From contig JAJQFI010000025.1 in NCBI GenBank assembly GCA_021201235.1, positions 124,001 through 188,000 on the forward strand: a stretch of 64,000 nucleotides of DNA, in the 5' to 3' direction. Position 1 is the first letter of the stretch, and each line of letters opens with the position of its first letter. Shown here piece by piece: positions 45,704 through 55,699 of the stretch. The position numbers were made by a program, and so were the translations under genes. The notes under the pieces were generated by a model. That model worked only from the letters and a program-made list of their open reading frames with translations. It searched no databases and was not told the origin of the DNA. Source of the DNA: Oscillospiraceae bacterium (GTDB lineage: Bacteria > Bacillota > Clostridia > Oscillospirales > Ruminococcaceae).

Positions 45704-48700
45704 TTGGAATTTAACGTATTTGATTCTATAAAAATCGGTCTTGCTTCGCCCGAGCAGATAAGAAGCTGGTCGCACGGCGAAGTAACAAAGCCCGAAACCA
45801 TCAACTACCGCACGCAGAAGCCTGAAAGAGACGGTCTTTTCTGCGAAAGAATCTTCGGTCCGACCAAGGACTGGGAGTGCCACTGCGGCAAGTACAAGAA
45901 GATTCGCTTCAAGGGCAAGGTCTGCGAGAGATGCGGCGTTGAGGTCACAAGAGCCAAGGTTAGACGTGAGCGTATGGGTCACATCGAGCTTGCGGCTCCC
46001 GTTTCCCACATCTGGTACTTCAAGGGAACACCTTCGAGAATCGGACAGATGCTCGAAATCTCCTCGAAGAGACTCGAGGAAGTTCTCTACTTCACAAAAT
46101 ATATCGTAACCGACCCGGGCGACACAGGGCTCGTCAAGAAGCAGATTCTGACAGAGCGCGAGTATCAGGACGCCAAGGAGCGCTATGAGGACAAGTTCAC
46201 CGCCAAGATGGGCGCAGAGGCTATTCAGGAGCTTCTCCGCGAAATCGACGTCGAGGCACTTGCCGCCGGGCTCAAGGCTGAACTCAAGGATCTGCCGCAG
46301 GGTCAGAAGAGAATTAAGCTACTCAAGAGGCTCGAAATCGTCGAGGCATTCAGAACCTCCGGCAACAAGCCCGAGTGGATGATTATGGATGTAATTCCGG
46401 TCATTCCTCCGGACCTCCGACCTATGGTTCCCCTCGACGGCGGAAGATATGCGACTTCCGACCTTAACGACCTCTACAGAAGAGTTATCAACCGTAACAA
46501 CCGACTCAAGAGAATGCTCGAGCTCGACGCTCCCGACATCATCGTCAGAAACGAAAAGAGAATGCTTCAGGAAGCTGTCGATGCACTCATCGACAACGGT
46601 CGTCACGGAAGACCCATAACGGGACCCAACAACCGTGCATTCAAGTCGCTCTCCGACATGCTCAAGGGTAAGCAGGGACGCTTCCGCCAGAACCTTCTCG
46701 GCAAGCGTGTCGACTATTCCGGACGTTCGGTTATCGTCGTAGGACCGGAGCTCAAGATGTATCAGTGCGGACTCCCGAAGGAGATGGCGCTCGAGCTCTT
46801 CAAGCCTTTCGTAATGAAGAGACTCGTCGACACCAACCCGCAGATCAACATAAAGTCGGCAAGAAAGATGGTCGAAAAGGGCACAGACGAGGTCTGGGAC
46901 GCACTCGAGAACGTTATTCAGGGTCACCCTGTCCTTCTTAACCGTGCACCGACGCTCCACAGACTCGGTATTCAGGCTTTCGAGCCGGTACTCGTTGAAG
47001 GAAGAGCTCTTAAGCTCCATCCTTTGGCATGTACAGCATACAACGCCGACTTCGACGGCGACCAGATGTCTGTTCACGTTCCTTTGTCAGTTGAGGCTCA
47101 GGCAGAGGCTCGATTCCTCATGCTCGCCGCCAACAACCTCCTTAAGCCCGCAGACGGCAAGCCTGTAACCGTTCCTACTCAGGACATGGTCTTGGGCTCC
47201 TATTACCTGACACTCGTCAAGGACGGCGAGAAGGGCGAGGGCAAGATTTTCAGAGATGTCAACGAAGCCATGATGGCATATCAGGCGGGAATCGTCTCCT
47301 TGCAGGCTAAGATTAAGGTAAGAGTAAGCCGCATGGTCGACGGCGAGGAAAAGACGAAGATTATCGACACCACCGTCGGAAGACTCATCTTCAACGAGAG
47401 CATTCCTCAGGACCTCGGCTATGTCGACAGAAAAGACCCCGAGAAGATGTTCGGGCTCGAGGTTGACTTCCTCGTCAAGAAGAAGCAGCTCGGCGACATC
47501 ATCGACCACTGCCTCAACAAGCACGGAACCACCAAGACGAGCGAAATGCTCGACAACATAAAGGCGATGGGCTATAAGTACTCGACAAAGTCGGGTATCA
47601 CCGTTGCCGTAAGCGATGCCGTAATTCCGCCTCAGAAGAAGGATATCCTTGCCGAAGCGGACAGAAAGGCTGACAAGATTGACAAGCAGTACAAGCGTGG
47701 TCTCATTTCGAGAGCCGAGAAGTCGAAGCGCTTTATCGACATCTGGACTCAGGCGACCGACGATGTAACCGTCGCTTTGCAGGATAACCTTGATAAGTAC
47801 AACCCCATCTACATGATGTCCGACTCCGGAGCGAGAGGCTCTCTTGCTCAGATAAGACAGCTTGCGGGTATGAGAGGACTTATCGCAAATACTTCCGGTG
47901 CTACTATCGAAATGCCTATCAGAGCTAACTACCGTGAAGGTCTTACGGTACTCGAATACTTCATCTCCTCCAGAGGTGCAAGAAAGGGACTTACCGATAC
48001 GGCTCTTCGTACCGCCGACTCGGGATACCTCACCCGTAGACTTGTCGACGTTTCTCAGGACGTCATCATCACCGAGGACGACTGCGGAACTCACGAGGGC
48101 ATCGACGTATTCGAAATCAAGAACGGCAACGAGCTTATCGAACCGTTTGACGAGAGGCTTGTCGGAAGATTCTTGGTCGAAGACCTTATCGACGAAGCAA
48201 CCGGCGAGGTTGTAATGTCCAATGACAAGCTCATGACCCACGACGACGCCAAGACGGTTATCAAGTATCTTGAGTCCGTCGGAAAAGACAGAATCGCAAT
48301 CAGATCGGTCTTGGGATGCAAGTCGAAGCGCGGCGTCTGCGCCAAGTGCTATGGCATGGATCTGGCTCACTCCACCGTCGTTTCAGTCGGTGAGGCTGTC
48401 GGTATCATCGCCGCTCAGTCCATAGGCGAGCCGGGTACTCAGCTCACAATGAGAACCTTCCACACCGGCGGTGTTGCATCAGCCGAGGATATCACTCAGG
48501 GTCTTCCGAGAGTTGAAGAGCTCTTCGAGTCAAGAAAGCCGAAGGGCGCCGCAATCCTTTCGAAGACGGACGGTGTCGTAAGCTTCGACGAAATCAAGAA
48601 GAGCCGCGTGATAGTTGTCACCAACCCCGAAACCGGCGATGTTCAGCAGTATTCGATTCCTTGGGACTATAGAATCGTCGTCAAGGAAGGCGAGGAGATC

Positions 48701-49492
48701 AAGGCAGGCGATTTGCTCACCGCAGGCTCCAAGAATCCTGCCGATATCCTTGCAATTCAGGGCACCGAGGCTGTAAGAAACTATATCATCACCGAGGTTC
48801 AGAAGGTATACAGACTCCAGGGTGTTGACGTAAACGACAAGCACATCGAAGTCATTACAAGACAGATGCTCCGCAGAGTCAAGGTCGAAGATCCGGGATC
48901 ATCCTATCTCCTGCCGGGCTCGCTGATAGACAGAAACGAAGTCGAGCAGATGAACCGCGAGATTCAGGAAGAAATCGACGCCGGCAACGAAGAAGCCAAG
49001 CTCATCACGACCTCTCCCTTTATCCAGGGTATCACCAAGGCTTCCTCGAGCTCCGAGAGCTTCCTCTCCGCCGCTTCCTTCCAGGAGACGACAAGAGCCC
49101 TCACGGATGCCGCCATCAAGGGCAAGACCGACCATCTCCTCGGACTTAAGGAGAACGTTATCATCGGTAAGCTTCTGCCGGTAGGCACAGGCATGCAGGT
49201 TTATAACAACGTCGAGGTCGTCAAGAATGAGACATTTGCCGAACACAACGCTTCCGCCGCTCCCGCAACTCCCGTCCGTCCGACCCCGAAGCCGATTAAC
49301 ATGACCTCCTTGGCTCCCATCGTTGACGACGAGCCGGAGGAGGATGCCGTAGAGCCTATTGTCACGAGACCCGTAGACACGAGAACCGCAGAAGAGATTC
49401 ACGATTCCATCTATGGTGTGGTCCGCAACACGGCAAGAACCGACGCGGCAAACGCCGCAGCTGAGCAGATGAATCAGCCCTCTGCCGAATAA
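45704..49492 (+). CDS. rpoC: DNA-directed RNA polymerase subunit beta prime
   Basis: 1262 residues with a TTG start eight bases after GAGGG. The N-terminal zinc site [14 protein letters not shown] is at about 60-80, the double-psi barrel Mg motif NADFDGDQM near 450, and the second zinc site [15 protein letters not shown] near 870, followed by [11 protein letters not shown] in the trigger loop. The C-terminus carries a Pro/Ala-rich extension after about 1180. It is followed by a strong terminator. Confidence 0.98.
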   Translation: MEFNVFDSIKIGLASPEQIRSWSHGEVTKPETINYRTQKPERDGLFCERIFGPTKDWECHCGKYKKIRFKGKVCERCGVEVTRAKVRRERMGHIELAAPVSHIWYFKGTPSRIGQMLEISSKRLEEVLYFTKYIVTDPGDTGLVKKQILTEREYQDAKERYEDKFTAKMGAEAIQELLREIDVEALAAGLKAELKDLPQGQKRIKLLKRLEIVEAFRTSGNKPEWMIMDVIPVIPPDLRPMVPLDGGRYATSDLNDLYRRVINRNNRLKRMLELDAPDIIVRNEKRMLQEAVDALIDNGRHGRPITGPNNRAFKSLSDMLKGKQGRFRQNLLGKRVDYSGRSVIVVGPELKMYQCGLPKEMALELFKPFVMKRLVDTNPQINIKSARKMVEKGTDEVWDALENVIQGHPVLLNRAPTLHRLGIQAFEPVLVEGRALKLHPLACTAYNADFDGDQMSVHVPLSVEAQAEARFLMLAANNLLKPADGKPVTVPTQDMVLGSYYLTLVKDGEKGEGKIFRDVNEAMMAYQAGIVSLQAKIKVRVSRMVDGEEKTKIIDTTVGRLIFNESIPQDLGYVDRKDPEKMFGLEVDFLVKKKQLGDIIDHCLNKHGTTKTSEMLDNIKAMGYKYSTKSGITVAVSDAVIPPQKKDILAEADRKADKIDKQYKRGLISRAEKSKRFIDIWTQATDDVTVALQDNLDKYNPIYMMSDSGARGSLAQIRQLAGMRGLIANTSGATIEMPIRANYREGLTVLEYFISSRGARKGLTDTALRTADSGYLTRRLVDVSQDVIITEDDCGTHEGIDVFEIKNGNELIEPFDERLVGRFLVEDLIDEATGEVVMSNDKLMTHDDAKTVIKYLESVGKDRIAIRSVLGCKSKRGVCAKCYGMDLAHSTVVSVGEAVGIIAAQSIGEPGTQLTMRTFHTGGVASAEDITQGLPRVEELFESRKPKGAAILSKTDGVVSFDEIKKSRVIVVTNPETGDVQQYSIPWDYRIVVKEGEEIKAGDLLTAGSKNPADILAIQGTEAVRNYIITEVQKVYRLQGVDVNDKHIEVITRQMLRRVKVEDPGSSYLLPGSLIDRNEVEQMNREIQEEIDAGNEEAKLITTSPFIQGITKASSSSESFLSAASFQETTRALTDAAIKGKTDHLLGLKENVIIGKLLPVGTGMQVYNNVEVVKNETFAEHNASAAPATPVRPTPKPINMTSLAPIVDDEPEEDAVEPIVTRPVDTRTAEEIHDSIYGVVRNTARTDAANAAAEQMNQPSAE

Positions 49493-49532
49493 TCACGACA
49501 GTTTCATCCATTCTTTTTCATTCTCTTTATTC

Positions 49533-49575
49533 GCCCCCAACCGCCCTCCCAAATCTCGGTTGGGGGCAACCTTTT
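49533..49575 (+). terminator. Terminator after rpoC
   Basis: GCCCCCAACCG and CGGTTGGGGGC form an 11-bp stem followed by AACCTTTTTAT. Confidence 0.85.
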
Positions 49576-49585
49576 TATAAACGTC

Positions 49586-49614
49586 TTGACAACCAAAGGA
49601 TAATCGGCTATAAT
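49586..49614 (+). promoter_or_regulatory. Promoter of queT
   Basis: TTGACA, 17-bp spacer, TATAAT, full consensus. Confidence 0.85.
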
Positions 49615-49620
49615 AGTCAG

Positions 49621-49710
49621 GCTCGGGGGAAACTGTTGCAAGTGCGGGGTCTTCCGGCAAAAAAATAACGGGTGTCACCTTGAAAACCACCCGGATAAAA
49701 AACAAGGAGT
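49621..49710 (+). promoter_or_regulatory. Likely preQ1 riboswitch upstream of queT
   Basis: An H-type pseudoknot can be drawn: P1 CGGGUG (49669-49674) with CACCCG (49688-49693), loop, and P2 CCUUG (49678-49682) with CAAGG (49703-49707), joined by an A-rich strand GAUAAAAAA. P2 covers the ribosome binding site AAGGAG. This is the fold of preQ1 riboswitches (class I or III), which regulate queT in Firmicutes. Class is not settled; the 5' part may belong to a class III domain. Confidence 0.65.
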
Positions 49711-49718
49711 AATTTAAC

Positions 49719-50198
49719 ATGAAAAACTTATCCGTATCAAGACTTGTGAAATTAGCGGTAGTGACGGCAATCTATGTCGCACTGACTCTGGCGCTCAGCT
49801 CGCTATCCTATGGCAACATCCAGTTCCGGATTGCCGAAGCGCTGATGCTCCTCTGCTTCTACCGTAAGGACTACGGCATTTCCTTGATTCTCGGGTGCTT
49901 ACTCGCAAATGTATTCAGCACCATCGGAATCGTGGACATGGCGTTCGGAACGGCGGCGACAGTTTTGGCTGTAATCTGCATGATGTACAGCCCGAATATC
50001 TACGTCGCGTCAATCTTCCCGGTCATTTTCAACGGTCTGATAGTCGGAGCCGAGCTCTACTGGTTCGTTGGGCTTCCGTTCTGGATTTCCGCTCTGGAGG
50101 TAGCTTTCGGCGAATTCGTCTGCGTCTGCGTCCTGGGCATCATCCTCTTCAAGCTACTTGAGAAGAACAAGAAGTTCATGAAGCTCATCACTGATTGA
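49719..50198 (+). CDS. queT: QueT family queuosine precursor transporter
   Basis: 159 residues, mainly five or six hydrophobic helices. LVKLAVVTAIYVALTLALSSLSYG, QFRIAEALMLLCFYRKDYG and GCLLANVF match the QueT (DUF988) ECF substrate-binding component. With an ECF ATPase and T component it imports preQ1 or a queuine-related base for tRNA modification; no ECF module is in the window. The ribosome binding site AAGGAG sits in the riboswitch-like pseudoknot. Confidence 0.9.
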   Translation: MKNLSVSRLVKLAVVTAIYVALTLALSSLSYGNIQFRIAEALMLLCFYRKDYGISLILGCLLANVFSTIGIVDMAFGTAATVLAVICMMYSPNIYVASIFPVIFNGLIVGAELYWFVGLPFWISALEVAFGEFVCVCVLGIILFKLLEKNKKFMKLITD

Positions 50199-50236
50199 CG
50201 GGCACGGCAAAAAATTTTTTCAGAAAAAAATGCGAA

Positions 50237-50270
50237 CGGGGTGCAATAATTCGGCGCCCCGATTTGTATT
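50237..50270 (+). terminator. Terminator after queT
   Basis: CGGGGTGC and GCGCCCCG form an 8-bp stem followed by ATTTGTATT. Confidence 0.7.
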
Positions 50271-50327
50271 ATAGGTATAAGAGCTTTTTTCCGAATGGAA
50301 TCGCACTTATCATACTTTCAAAGAAAT

Positions 50328-50411
50328 CTCCCCAAACTGAGCGCACAGTCTTGGGGAGAGTCTTTTTTGCCATGCAAAAAAGACGAAAGATTTGCCTTCG
50401 GCAAACTTCCA
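50328..50411. repeat. Row of three hairpins in the queT-typA gap
   Basis: CTCCCCAA...TTGGGGAG followed by AGTCTTTTTT; then GTCTTTTTTGC (CAT) GCAAAAAAGAC; then GATTTGCC (TTC) GGCAAACT. The build resembles the composite repeats at 40320 and 56264. The rest of this 300-base gap holds only the typA promoter. Confidence 0.6.
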
Positions 50412-50426
50412 ACTTATAAATAACTC

Positions 50427-50455
50427 TTGATTTTCCCCGACAAACAATATATAAT
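50427..50455 (+). promoter_or_regulatory. Promoter of typA
   Basis: TTGATT, 17-bp spacer, TATAAT. Confidence 0.75.
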
Positions 50456-50497
50456 ATCATTGGTCAAGAAAATACTTTATCGGAAAGAGGAAGTAAA

Positions 50498-52315
50498 TTG
50501 ATTAGAAATGATTTGAGAAACATCGCTATAATCGCTCACGTTGACCATGGAAAGACAACCTTGGTCGACGGCATGCTCAAGCAGAGCGGTACATTCAGAG
50601 AAAACCAGGTCGTGAACGAGCGAGTTATGGACTCGAACGACATCGAGCGCGAGAGGGGAATAACCATCCTCGCCAAGAACACCTCGGTCGTCTATAACGG
50701 CGTCAAAATCAACATCGTCGACACCCCCGGTCACGCCGACTTCGGCGGTGAGGTCGAGAGAATCCTCAAAATGGTTGACGGAGTAATTTTGCTCGTTGAC
50801 GCCGCCGAGGGTCCCATGCCCCAGACAAGATTTGTTTTGCAGCACGCCTTGGAGCTCGGGCACAGAGTCATCATCGTTATAAACAAGATTGACCGCCCGG
50901 ATGCGAGAATCGACGAAGTAATCGACGAGTGCTATGAGCTTCTTATGGACCTCAATGCTTCGGACGAACAGCTCGACTCCCCGATTCTCTTCTGCTCCGG
51001 AAGAGACGGCACCGCATCAACGGACGAGCACACCCCCGGAACGGATCTGACTCCGCTCTTCGACAAGATACTCGAATATATCCCGGCGCCCGAGGGTGAG
51101 CCTGAGGAGCCATTGCAGCTTCTCGTGTCCTCGATTGACTATAACGACTATGTCGGCAGAATCGCCATTGGCAAGATTGAGCGCGGCTCCGTCAAGGTTA
51201 ATCAGGAGGTCACCATCGGCGACTACCACGAGACGAAGAAGCCTTATAGAGGCAAGATTGTCACCCTTTATCAGATTGCCGGTCTCGAGCGTGTCCCTGC
51301 AGAGAAGGCGACGGTCGGCGACATCGTCTGCATCAGCGGAATTGAGAACATCACCATCGGCGACACCATCTGCGACACGCAGAATTTTGAGCCGCTTCCC
51401 TTCGTCAAGATAAGCGAGCCGACGGTCGAGATGACCTTCTCGGTCAACGATTCGCCGTTTGCGGGCAGAGAGGGAAAGTATGTCACCTCGCGCCACCTCC
51501 GCGAAAGACTCTTCAGAGAACTTCTGAAGGACGTTTCGCTTCGGGTATCAGAGACCGACTCCACCGACTCGTTCAAAGTTGCGGGTCGTGGCGAGATGCA
51601 CCTTTCAATACTTATCGAGAACATGCGCCGTGAGGGCTATGAGATGGGCGTTTCGACCCCGAGAGTCCTCTATAAAGAGATTGACGGCAAGCTCTGCGAA
51701 CCGATTGAAGAGCTCGTTGTCGACGTTCCCGAGACGTCTGTCGGTGCAGTCATGGAGAAGATGGGCACCAGAAAAGCCGAGATGGTCTCGATGAACCCGA
51801 TGGGCTCGCGAATGAGGGTTGTCTTCCACGTCCCCGCAAGAGGCTTGTTTGGCTACAGAAACGAATTCTTAACGGACACCAAGGGCGAGGGCATCATGAA
51901 CTCCGTCTTCTACGGCTACGAGCAGTATAAGGGCGACATCCCGAGGCGCTCTAACGGCTCTCTCGTGGCTTTCGAGACGGGCGAAGCCGTAACCTATGGT
52001 CTTTACAACGCGCAGGAGAGGGGAGCTCTCTTCATCGGTGCGGGCACTCCCGTTTATGAGGGCATGATTGTCGGCGTCTCCCCGAAGCCGGGCGATTTGG
52101 TCGTCAACGTCTGCAAGAAGAAGCACCTGACGAATACCCGTGCCTCCGGCAGTGACGACGCTTTGCGCCTCATTCCCCCGAGAGTACTGAGCCTTGAAGA
52201 TAGCCTTGAATTCATCGCGGACGATGAACTTGTCGAAGTAACGCCGAAGAATATAAGACTCAGAAAGAAGACACTTTCGAATATTCAGAGAGCGAAGGAC
52301 AGAGCGAAGTTATAA
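50498..52315 (+). CDS. typA: Ribosome-associated GTPase TypA/BipA
   Basis: 605 residues with a TTG start after AGAGGAAG. The GTPase domain has AHVDHGKTTLVDGML, ERERGITI, DTPGHADFGGEVER and NKIDRPDAR. Domains II, III and V follow, and the C-terminal domain specific for TypA is at about 480-600 (MNSVFYGYEQYKGDIPRRSNG). It helps 50S assembly and stress survival. Confidence 0.96.
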   Translation: MIRNDLRNIAIIAHVDHGKTTLVDGMLKQSGTFRENQVVNERVMDSNDIERERGITILAKNTSVVYNGVKINIVDTPGHADFGGEVERILKMVDGVILLVDAAEGPMPQTRFVLQHALELGHRVIIVINKIDRPDARIDEVIDECYELLMDLNASDEQLDSPILFCSGRDGTASTDEHTPGTDLTPLFDKILEYIPAPEGEPEEPLQLLVSSIDYNDYVGRIAIGKIERGSVKVNQEVTIGDYHETKKPYRGKIVTLYQIAGLERVPAEKATVGDIVCISGIENITIGDTICDTQNFEPLPFVKISEPTVEMTFSVNDSPFAGREGKYVTSRHLRERLFRELLKDVSLRVSETDSTDSFKVAGRGEMHLSILIENMRREGYEMGVSTPRVLYKEIDGKLCEPIEELVVDVPETSVGAVMEKMGTRKAEMVSMNPMGSRMRVVFHVPARGLFGYRNEFLTDTKGEGIMNSVFYGYEQYKGDIPRRSNGSLVAFETGEAVTYGLYNAQERGALFIGAGTPVYEGMIVGVSPKPGDLVVNVCKKKHLTNTRASGSDDALRLIPPRVLSLEDSLEFIADDELVEVTPKNIRLRKKTLSNIQRAKDRAKL

Positions 52316-52339
52316 TCCCAAAAAACTTTGCAAAACCTA

Positions 52340-52368
52340 TTGACAAATAGGCTCATACACGCTAAACT
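52340..52368 (+). promoter_or_regulatory. Promoter of acpP
   Basis: TTGACA, 17-bp spacer, TAAACT. A CTTATCG...CGATAAG palindrome (52367-52391) spans the start site and could be an operator. Confidence 0.65.
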
Positions 52369-52417
52369 TATCGTAGACCTATTTCGATAAGGCTTATCTA
52401 TTACAGGAGGCACTTTT

Positions 52418-52642
52418 ATGGTATTTGATAAAATCGTGGCGATAATCGCCGATCAGCTCGACATGGATGTCAGTGACATCACTGCCGATTCCACTTTCGA
52501 AAATCTCGGTGCGGATTCCCTTGATGTTGTCGACGTTATAATGACTCTCGAGGATGAGTTTGACATGGAGATTCCCGATGAAGCAATCGAAGGAATGAAG
52601 ACCGTCGGCGAGCTCGTCAAGTTCGTTGAGGACAATACTTAA
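52418..52642 (+). CDS. acpP: Acyl carrier protein
   Basis: 74 residues, standard. The phosphopantetheine Ser is in LGADSLDVVDVIM near residue 36; DVSDITADSTFENLG and DEFDMEIPDEAIEGMKTVGEL complete the four-helix fold. Very acidic. Carries growing acyl chains in fatty acid synthesis. AGGAGG precedes the start. It is monocistronic, between promoter and terminator. Confidence 0.97.
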   Translation: MVFDKIVAIIADQLDMDVSDITADSTFENLGADSLDVVDVIMTLEDEFDMEIPDEAIEGMKTVGELVKFVEDNT

Positions 52643-52697
52643 GTATTGTGTCTATACTTGATATTTAACAGAAAACTTTGAAAAAGCAATGCCCTCC

Positions 52698-52727
52698 GAG
52701 GACAGAGAAATCTGTCCTCTTCTTTTT
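52698..52727 (+). terminator. Terminator after acpP
   Basis: GAGGACAGA (GAAA) TCTGTCCTC, a perfect 9-bp stem with a tetraloop, then TTCTTTTT. Confidence 0.9.
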
Positions 52728-52749
52728 ACGTCTCTTTTTAAAATCCCCG

Positions 52750-52778
52750 TTGCAAAACATCTTGATTTGTGGTACAAT
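52750..52778 (+). promoter_or_regulatory. Promoter of the Nudix gene
   Basis: TTGCAA, 17-bp spacer, TACAAT. Confidence 0.65.
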
Positions 52779-52833
52779 ATACTCAACATTGAAATTTCGC
52801 ACGGGGCGTTGTCGCCGTGCAGAAGGGACCAGT

Positions 52834-53238
52834 ATGCTTCATGAAAAATCGTGCGGCGGGATTGTCTGGCGCAAGTTTCATGGCAACACGGAAATACTGC
52901 TTGTAAAGCACATAAACAGCAGGCATTGGTCGTTCCCAAAGGGTCACGTCGAAGAAGGTGAGACGGAGATTCAGACCGCCACTCGGGAGATTTTCGAGGA
53001 GACGGGAATCGAGGTCATCATCGACCAGACCTTCCGGGAGACGGTGTCCTACTCCCCGAAAAAGGGGACTCACAAAACGGTGGTCTATTTCCTCGCCAAG
53101 GCGAAGAACACCGATTTTGTTCCGCAGGAGGACGAGATTGCCGACATCAAGTGGGTGGAAATCGACCGGGCGGATGCCGTGTTGTCCTATGATAACGACA
53201 AAAGTGTAGCCCAGAAGGCTCGAGGACACATCACATGA
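52834..53238 (+). CDS. Nudix hydrolase
   Basis: 134 residues from the ATG at 52834 (MLHEKSCGGIVWRKF), after AAGGGA. The Nudix box is GHVEEGETEIQTATREIFEETG. Upstream WSFPKGH and downstream YFLAKAKN fit the Ap4A hydrolase or MutT-like branch. Cleaves nucleoside diphosphate derivatives; exact substrate unknown. Convergent with spoVG, sharing one terminator. Confidence 0.88.
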   Translation: MLHEKSCGGIVWRKFHGNTEILLVKHINSRHWSFPKGHVEEGETEIQTATREIFEETGIEVIIDQTFRETVSYSPKKGTHKTVVYFLAKAKNTDFVPQEDEIADIKWVEIDRADAVLSYDNDKSVAQKARGHIT

Positions 53239-53262
53239 AAAAAGCCGGCTCAGCCGGCTTTC
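53239..53262. terminator. Bidirectional terminator between the Nudix gene and spoVG
   Basis: AGCCGGC and GCCGGCT form a 7-bp stem around TGA. On the minus strand TTTTTTC follows. The spoVG stop codon TGA is the loop itself. Confidence 0.8.
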
Positions 53263-53510
53263 GCATTATAATACGCCTCTAAGATTTCCGATTCCATCTC
53301 CTGCCTCGCTTCTGTCGAGATGGGATGGACTATGTCCCTGAATACTCCGGTGTCGTCACGCCTCGAGGGCATGGCGACGAAGAGGCGGTCCTCGCCCTCG
53401 ATGACCTTGATGTCGTGGACGGCGAAGGCGTTGTCGAAGGTGACGCTCACGATTCCCTTGAGCTTCCCCTCGGGGATGAGCTTTCTTACTTTGATACCCG
53501 TAATTGTCAT
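53250..53510 (-). CDS. spoVG: Septation protein SpoVG
   Basis: 86 residues from MTITGIKVRKLIPEGKLKG, after GAAAGGA. The fold pattern VSVTFDNAFAVHDIKVIEG and VAMPSRRDDTGVFRDIVHPIS is diagnostic of SpoVG, an RNA/DNA-binding regulator linked to sporulation, cell division and virulence gene control in Firmicutes. Its stop codon is inside the terminator hairpin. No sigma-H promoter could be set with confidence. Confidence 0.95.
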   Translation of the reverse strand: MTITGIKVRKLIPEGKLKGIVSVTFDNAFAVHDIKVIEGEDRLFVAMPSRRDDTGVFRDIVHPISTEARQEMESEILEAYYNAKAG

Positions 53511-53635
53511 GGCAAATTGTCCTTTCAAATTTAAATCTAAGCCTATTTTTGCCTTGCTTGCGGGATTTTATACCACCCCGGGAGCCGGAAATCAGCCCGA
53601 AACGAAATTTTTTTGAGAAAATTCCCGAAAAGGTG

Positions 53636-53683
53636 TTTATTTTTTCTTCGAAATGTAATATACTTAAGGTGAACTTTTGTTGT
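53636..53683 (+). promoter_or_regulatory. murC-lexA promoter with candidate LexA box
   Basis: TTTATT, 17-bp spacer and TATACT end at 53664. Directly downstream, TGAACTTTTGTTG matches the GAAC-N4-GTT core of the Firmicutes SOS box. The outer bases do not match well. Confidence 0.45.
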
Positions 53684-53696
53684 TGGGGGTTTATAC

Positions 53697-55112
53697 ATGT
53701 CAGAACATTTCTCTCTCGCCAGGGACTCAATCCTTGCGGGGAAGCAACATATACATTTCATCGGCATCGGCGGGAGCGGGATGTTCCCTCTGGCTCAGAT
53801 TCTTCACGGAATGGGCTTTTACCTCACCGGCTCCGACAATAACGAGACGGAAACACTCGAGCAGGTTCGTGCGATGGGCATCCCCGTCTTCATGGGTCAG
53901 CGCGCCGAGAATATCGAGGGATCAGATCTCATCGTCCACACCGCCGCCATCATGAGCGACAACCCGGAGCTCATTGCCGCAAAGGCAAGCGGCGTGCCGG
54001 TCCTCGAGCGCTCGGAGCTATTGGGGCTCGTCACGAAGAGCTATGATAATGCCGTCTGCGTCTCGGGAACTCACGGGAAGACCACGACCTCCTCGATGCT
54101 TGCGGAGATTATGCGTGAATCCGGCGAGGATTTCGGCTGTGTTATCGGCGGGAAGCTCCGCTCAATCGGCGGCTCGGGCAGAACCGGCAACGGCGACAAG
54201 ATGGTCTGCGAGTCCTGCGAGTTTGTCGACACGTTTCTGAAGCTCTATCCCGACATCGCGATAATTCTTAATATAGACGCCGACCACCTCGATTATTTCA
54301 AGACGATGGATAACCTGAAAGCGTCGTTCCATAAATTCGCCGGGAATGCCACGAAGTGCCTTATCTATAACGGCGACGACGCGAACACCCTCGAAGCAGT
54401 TGCGGGTGTCTCAGGAAAAGACTTGATTACCTTCGGCTGGTCGGACACAAACGACTATTACCCCGTCATACACGAAATCCATGGGCTTCTGACGACGTTT
54501 TCCGTCTTCTATAAGGGAACTATGCTGTTTGACGCTGAAATCCACGTCCCGGGCAAGCACGACGTCCTGAACGCCACTGCGGCGATTGCGGCTTGCAGGT
54601 ATCTCGGCATTTCGGATGAAAATATAATCAAGGGTTTAGCCGAATTCAAGGGCGCAGAGAGACGGTTTGAGAAGCTTGCGGAAGTGAATGGCATCACGAT
54701 TGCCGACGACTATGCACATCATCCGAGAGAGATTGAAGTAACGCTACAGGCGGCGAAGGGTCTCGGGTTCAATCGAATCATCGCCGTGCATCAGCCGTTC
54801 ACCTATTCGAGGACATACACACTCATGGACGACTTCGCAAGGGTGCTGAAGCTTGCCGATTTGGTGGTTTTAACCGAGATTATGGGCTCCCGCGAGAAGA
54901 ACACCTACGGCGTCAAGGCGAGCGACCTCGCCGAAAAGATTGACGGGTGCGTCCTGACTCCGACATTCGACGAATGCGTGGAGTTTCTGAGGTCGGAGAT
55001 AAAACCGGGCGACCTCGTTATAACTATGGGCTGTGGAGACATCTATAAGGTCTCACATAAACTTTCAAAAATTTTAAAGGAGGAACGAAGCGATGGCAGA
55101 AGTCAAACTTAA
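53697..55112 (+). CDS. murC: UDP-N-acetylmuramate-L-alanine ligase
   Basis: 471 residues. IHFIGIGGSGMFPLAQIL at the N-terminus is the MurC nucleotide-sugar motif. SGTHGKTTTSSMLAEIM is the ATP P-loop, NIDADHLDYF a central motif, and DDYAHHPREIEVTLQAAK the C-terminal catalytic segment. It adds L-Ala to UDP-MurNAc in peptidoglycan synthesis. Start after TTGGGGG. It overlaps lexA by 20 bases. Confidence 0.97.
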   Translation: MSEHFSLARDSILAGKQHIHFIGIGGSGMFPLAQILHGMGFYLTGSDNNETETLEQVRAMGIPVFMGQRAENIEGSDLIVHTAAIMSDNPELIAAKASGVPVLERSELLGLVTKSYDNAVCVSGTHGKTTTSSMLAEIMRESGEDFGCVIGGKLRSIGGSGRTGNGDKMVCESCEFVDTFLKLYPDIAIILNIDADHLDYFKTMDNLKASFHKFAGNATKCLIYNGDDANTLEAVAGVSGKDLITFGWSDTNDYYPVIHEIHGLLTTFSVFYKGTMLFDAEIHVPGKHDVLNATAAIAACRYLGISDENIIKGLAEFKGAERRFEKLAEVNGITIADDYAHHPREIEVTLQAAKGLGFNRIIAVHQPFTYSRTYTLMDDFARVLKLADLVVLTEIMGSREKNTYGVKASDLAEKIDGCVLTPTFDECVEFLRSEIKPGDLVITMGCGDIYKVSHKLSKILKEERSDGRSQT

Positions 55113-55698
55113 TGACAGAGACAGAGCGGTTTACGAATGTATAAGACAGGGAGCAGAGGTCGGCGTTATGCCCACTGTTCGCGAGATATGCAAGGCGATA
55201 GGCAACCCCTCAACCTCTACCATCCACAGAAGCATTCAGAAGCTTGCGGACGCAGGTCTCATCGAGAAGCCGGACGGGCACCTTAACCGTGCTTTAAAGC
55301 TTGTCGGAGAGGAGAGGGGACAGAAGGTTCCGATCCTCGGCACAGTCACCGCCGGAATTCCGATTACAGCTATTCAGGAGATTGAAGGGTATCTTAATTT
55401 CACTTCTTCGAAGCACTATGACGGCAAGCTCTTTGCACTCAAGGTTCGTGGCGAGTCGATGATTAACGCCGCAATCCTTGACGGAGATACGGTAGTTGTT
55501 GAGCAGTGCGCAACCGCCGAGAACGGCGATATCGTCGTCGCCCTCGTAGACGAAGAGGACGCCACCGTAAAGCGCTTTTACAAGGAAGACGGTCATTACC
55601 GCTTGCAACCCGAAAACGACGAAATGGAGCCGATTATCTCCGACTCAGTGTCGATTATAGGCAAGGTCGTCGCAGTAATTCGTTATCTGGAGGATTAA
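55093..55698 (+). CDS. lexA: SOS repressor LexA
   Basis: 201 residues. A winged-helix DNA-binding domain comes first (TVREICKAIGNPSTSTIHRSIQKL). The autocleavage site is in GTVTAGIPI, the catalytic Ser in RGESMINAAILDGD and the catalytic Lys in ATVKRFYKEDG. Represses the SOS regulon and cleaves itself with RecA. It starts inside murC after AAAGGAGG, so its expression depends on the murC promoter unless a promoter lies within murC. Confidence 0.96.
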   Translation: MAEVKLNDRDRAVYECIRQGAEVGVMPTVREICKAIGNPSTSTIHRSIQKLADAGLIEKPDGHLNRALKLVGEERGQKVPILGTVTAGIPITAIQEIEGYLNFTSSKHYDGKLFALKVRGESMINAAILDGDTVVVEQCATAENGDIVVALVDEEDATVKRFYKEDGHYRLQPENDEMEPIISDSVSIIGKVVAVIRYLED

Positions 55699-55699
55699 T

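Noticed and set aside
47087-48370. 427-codon minus-strand ORF opposite rpoC, and 46319-47077
   Set aside because: Antisense shadows of rpoC; no start signals and no recognisable motifs.
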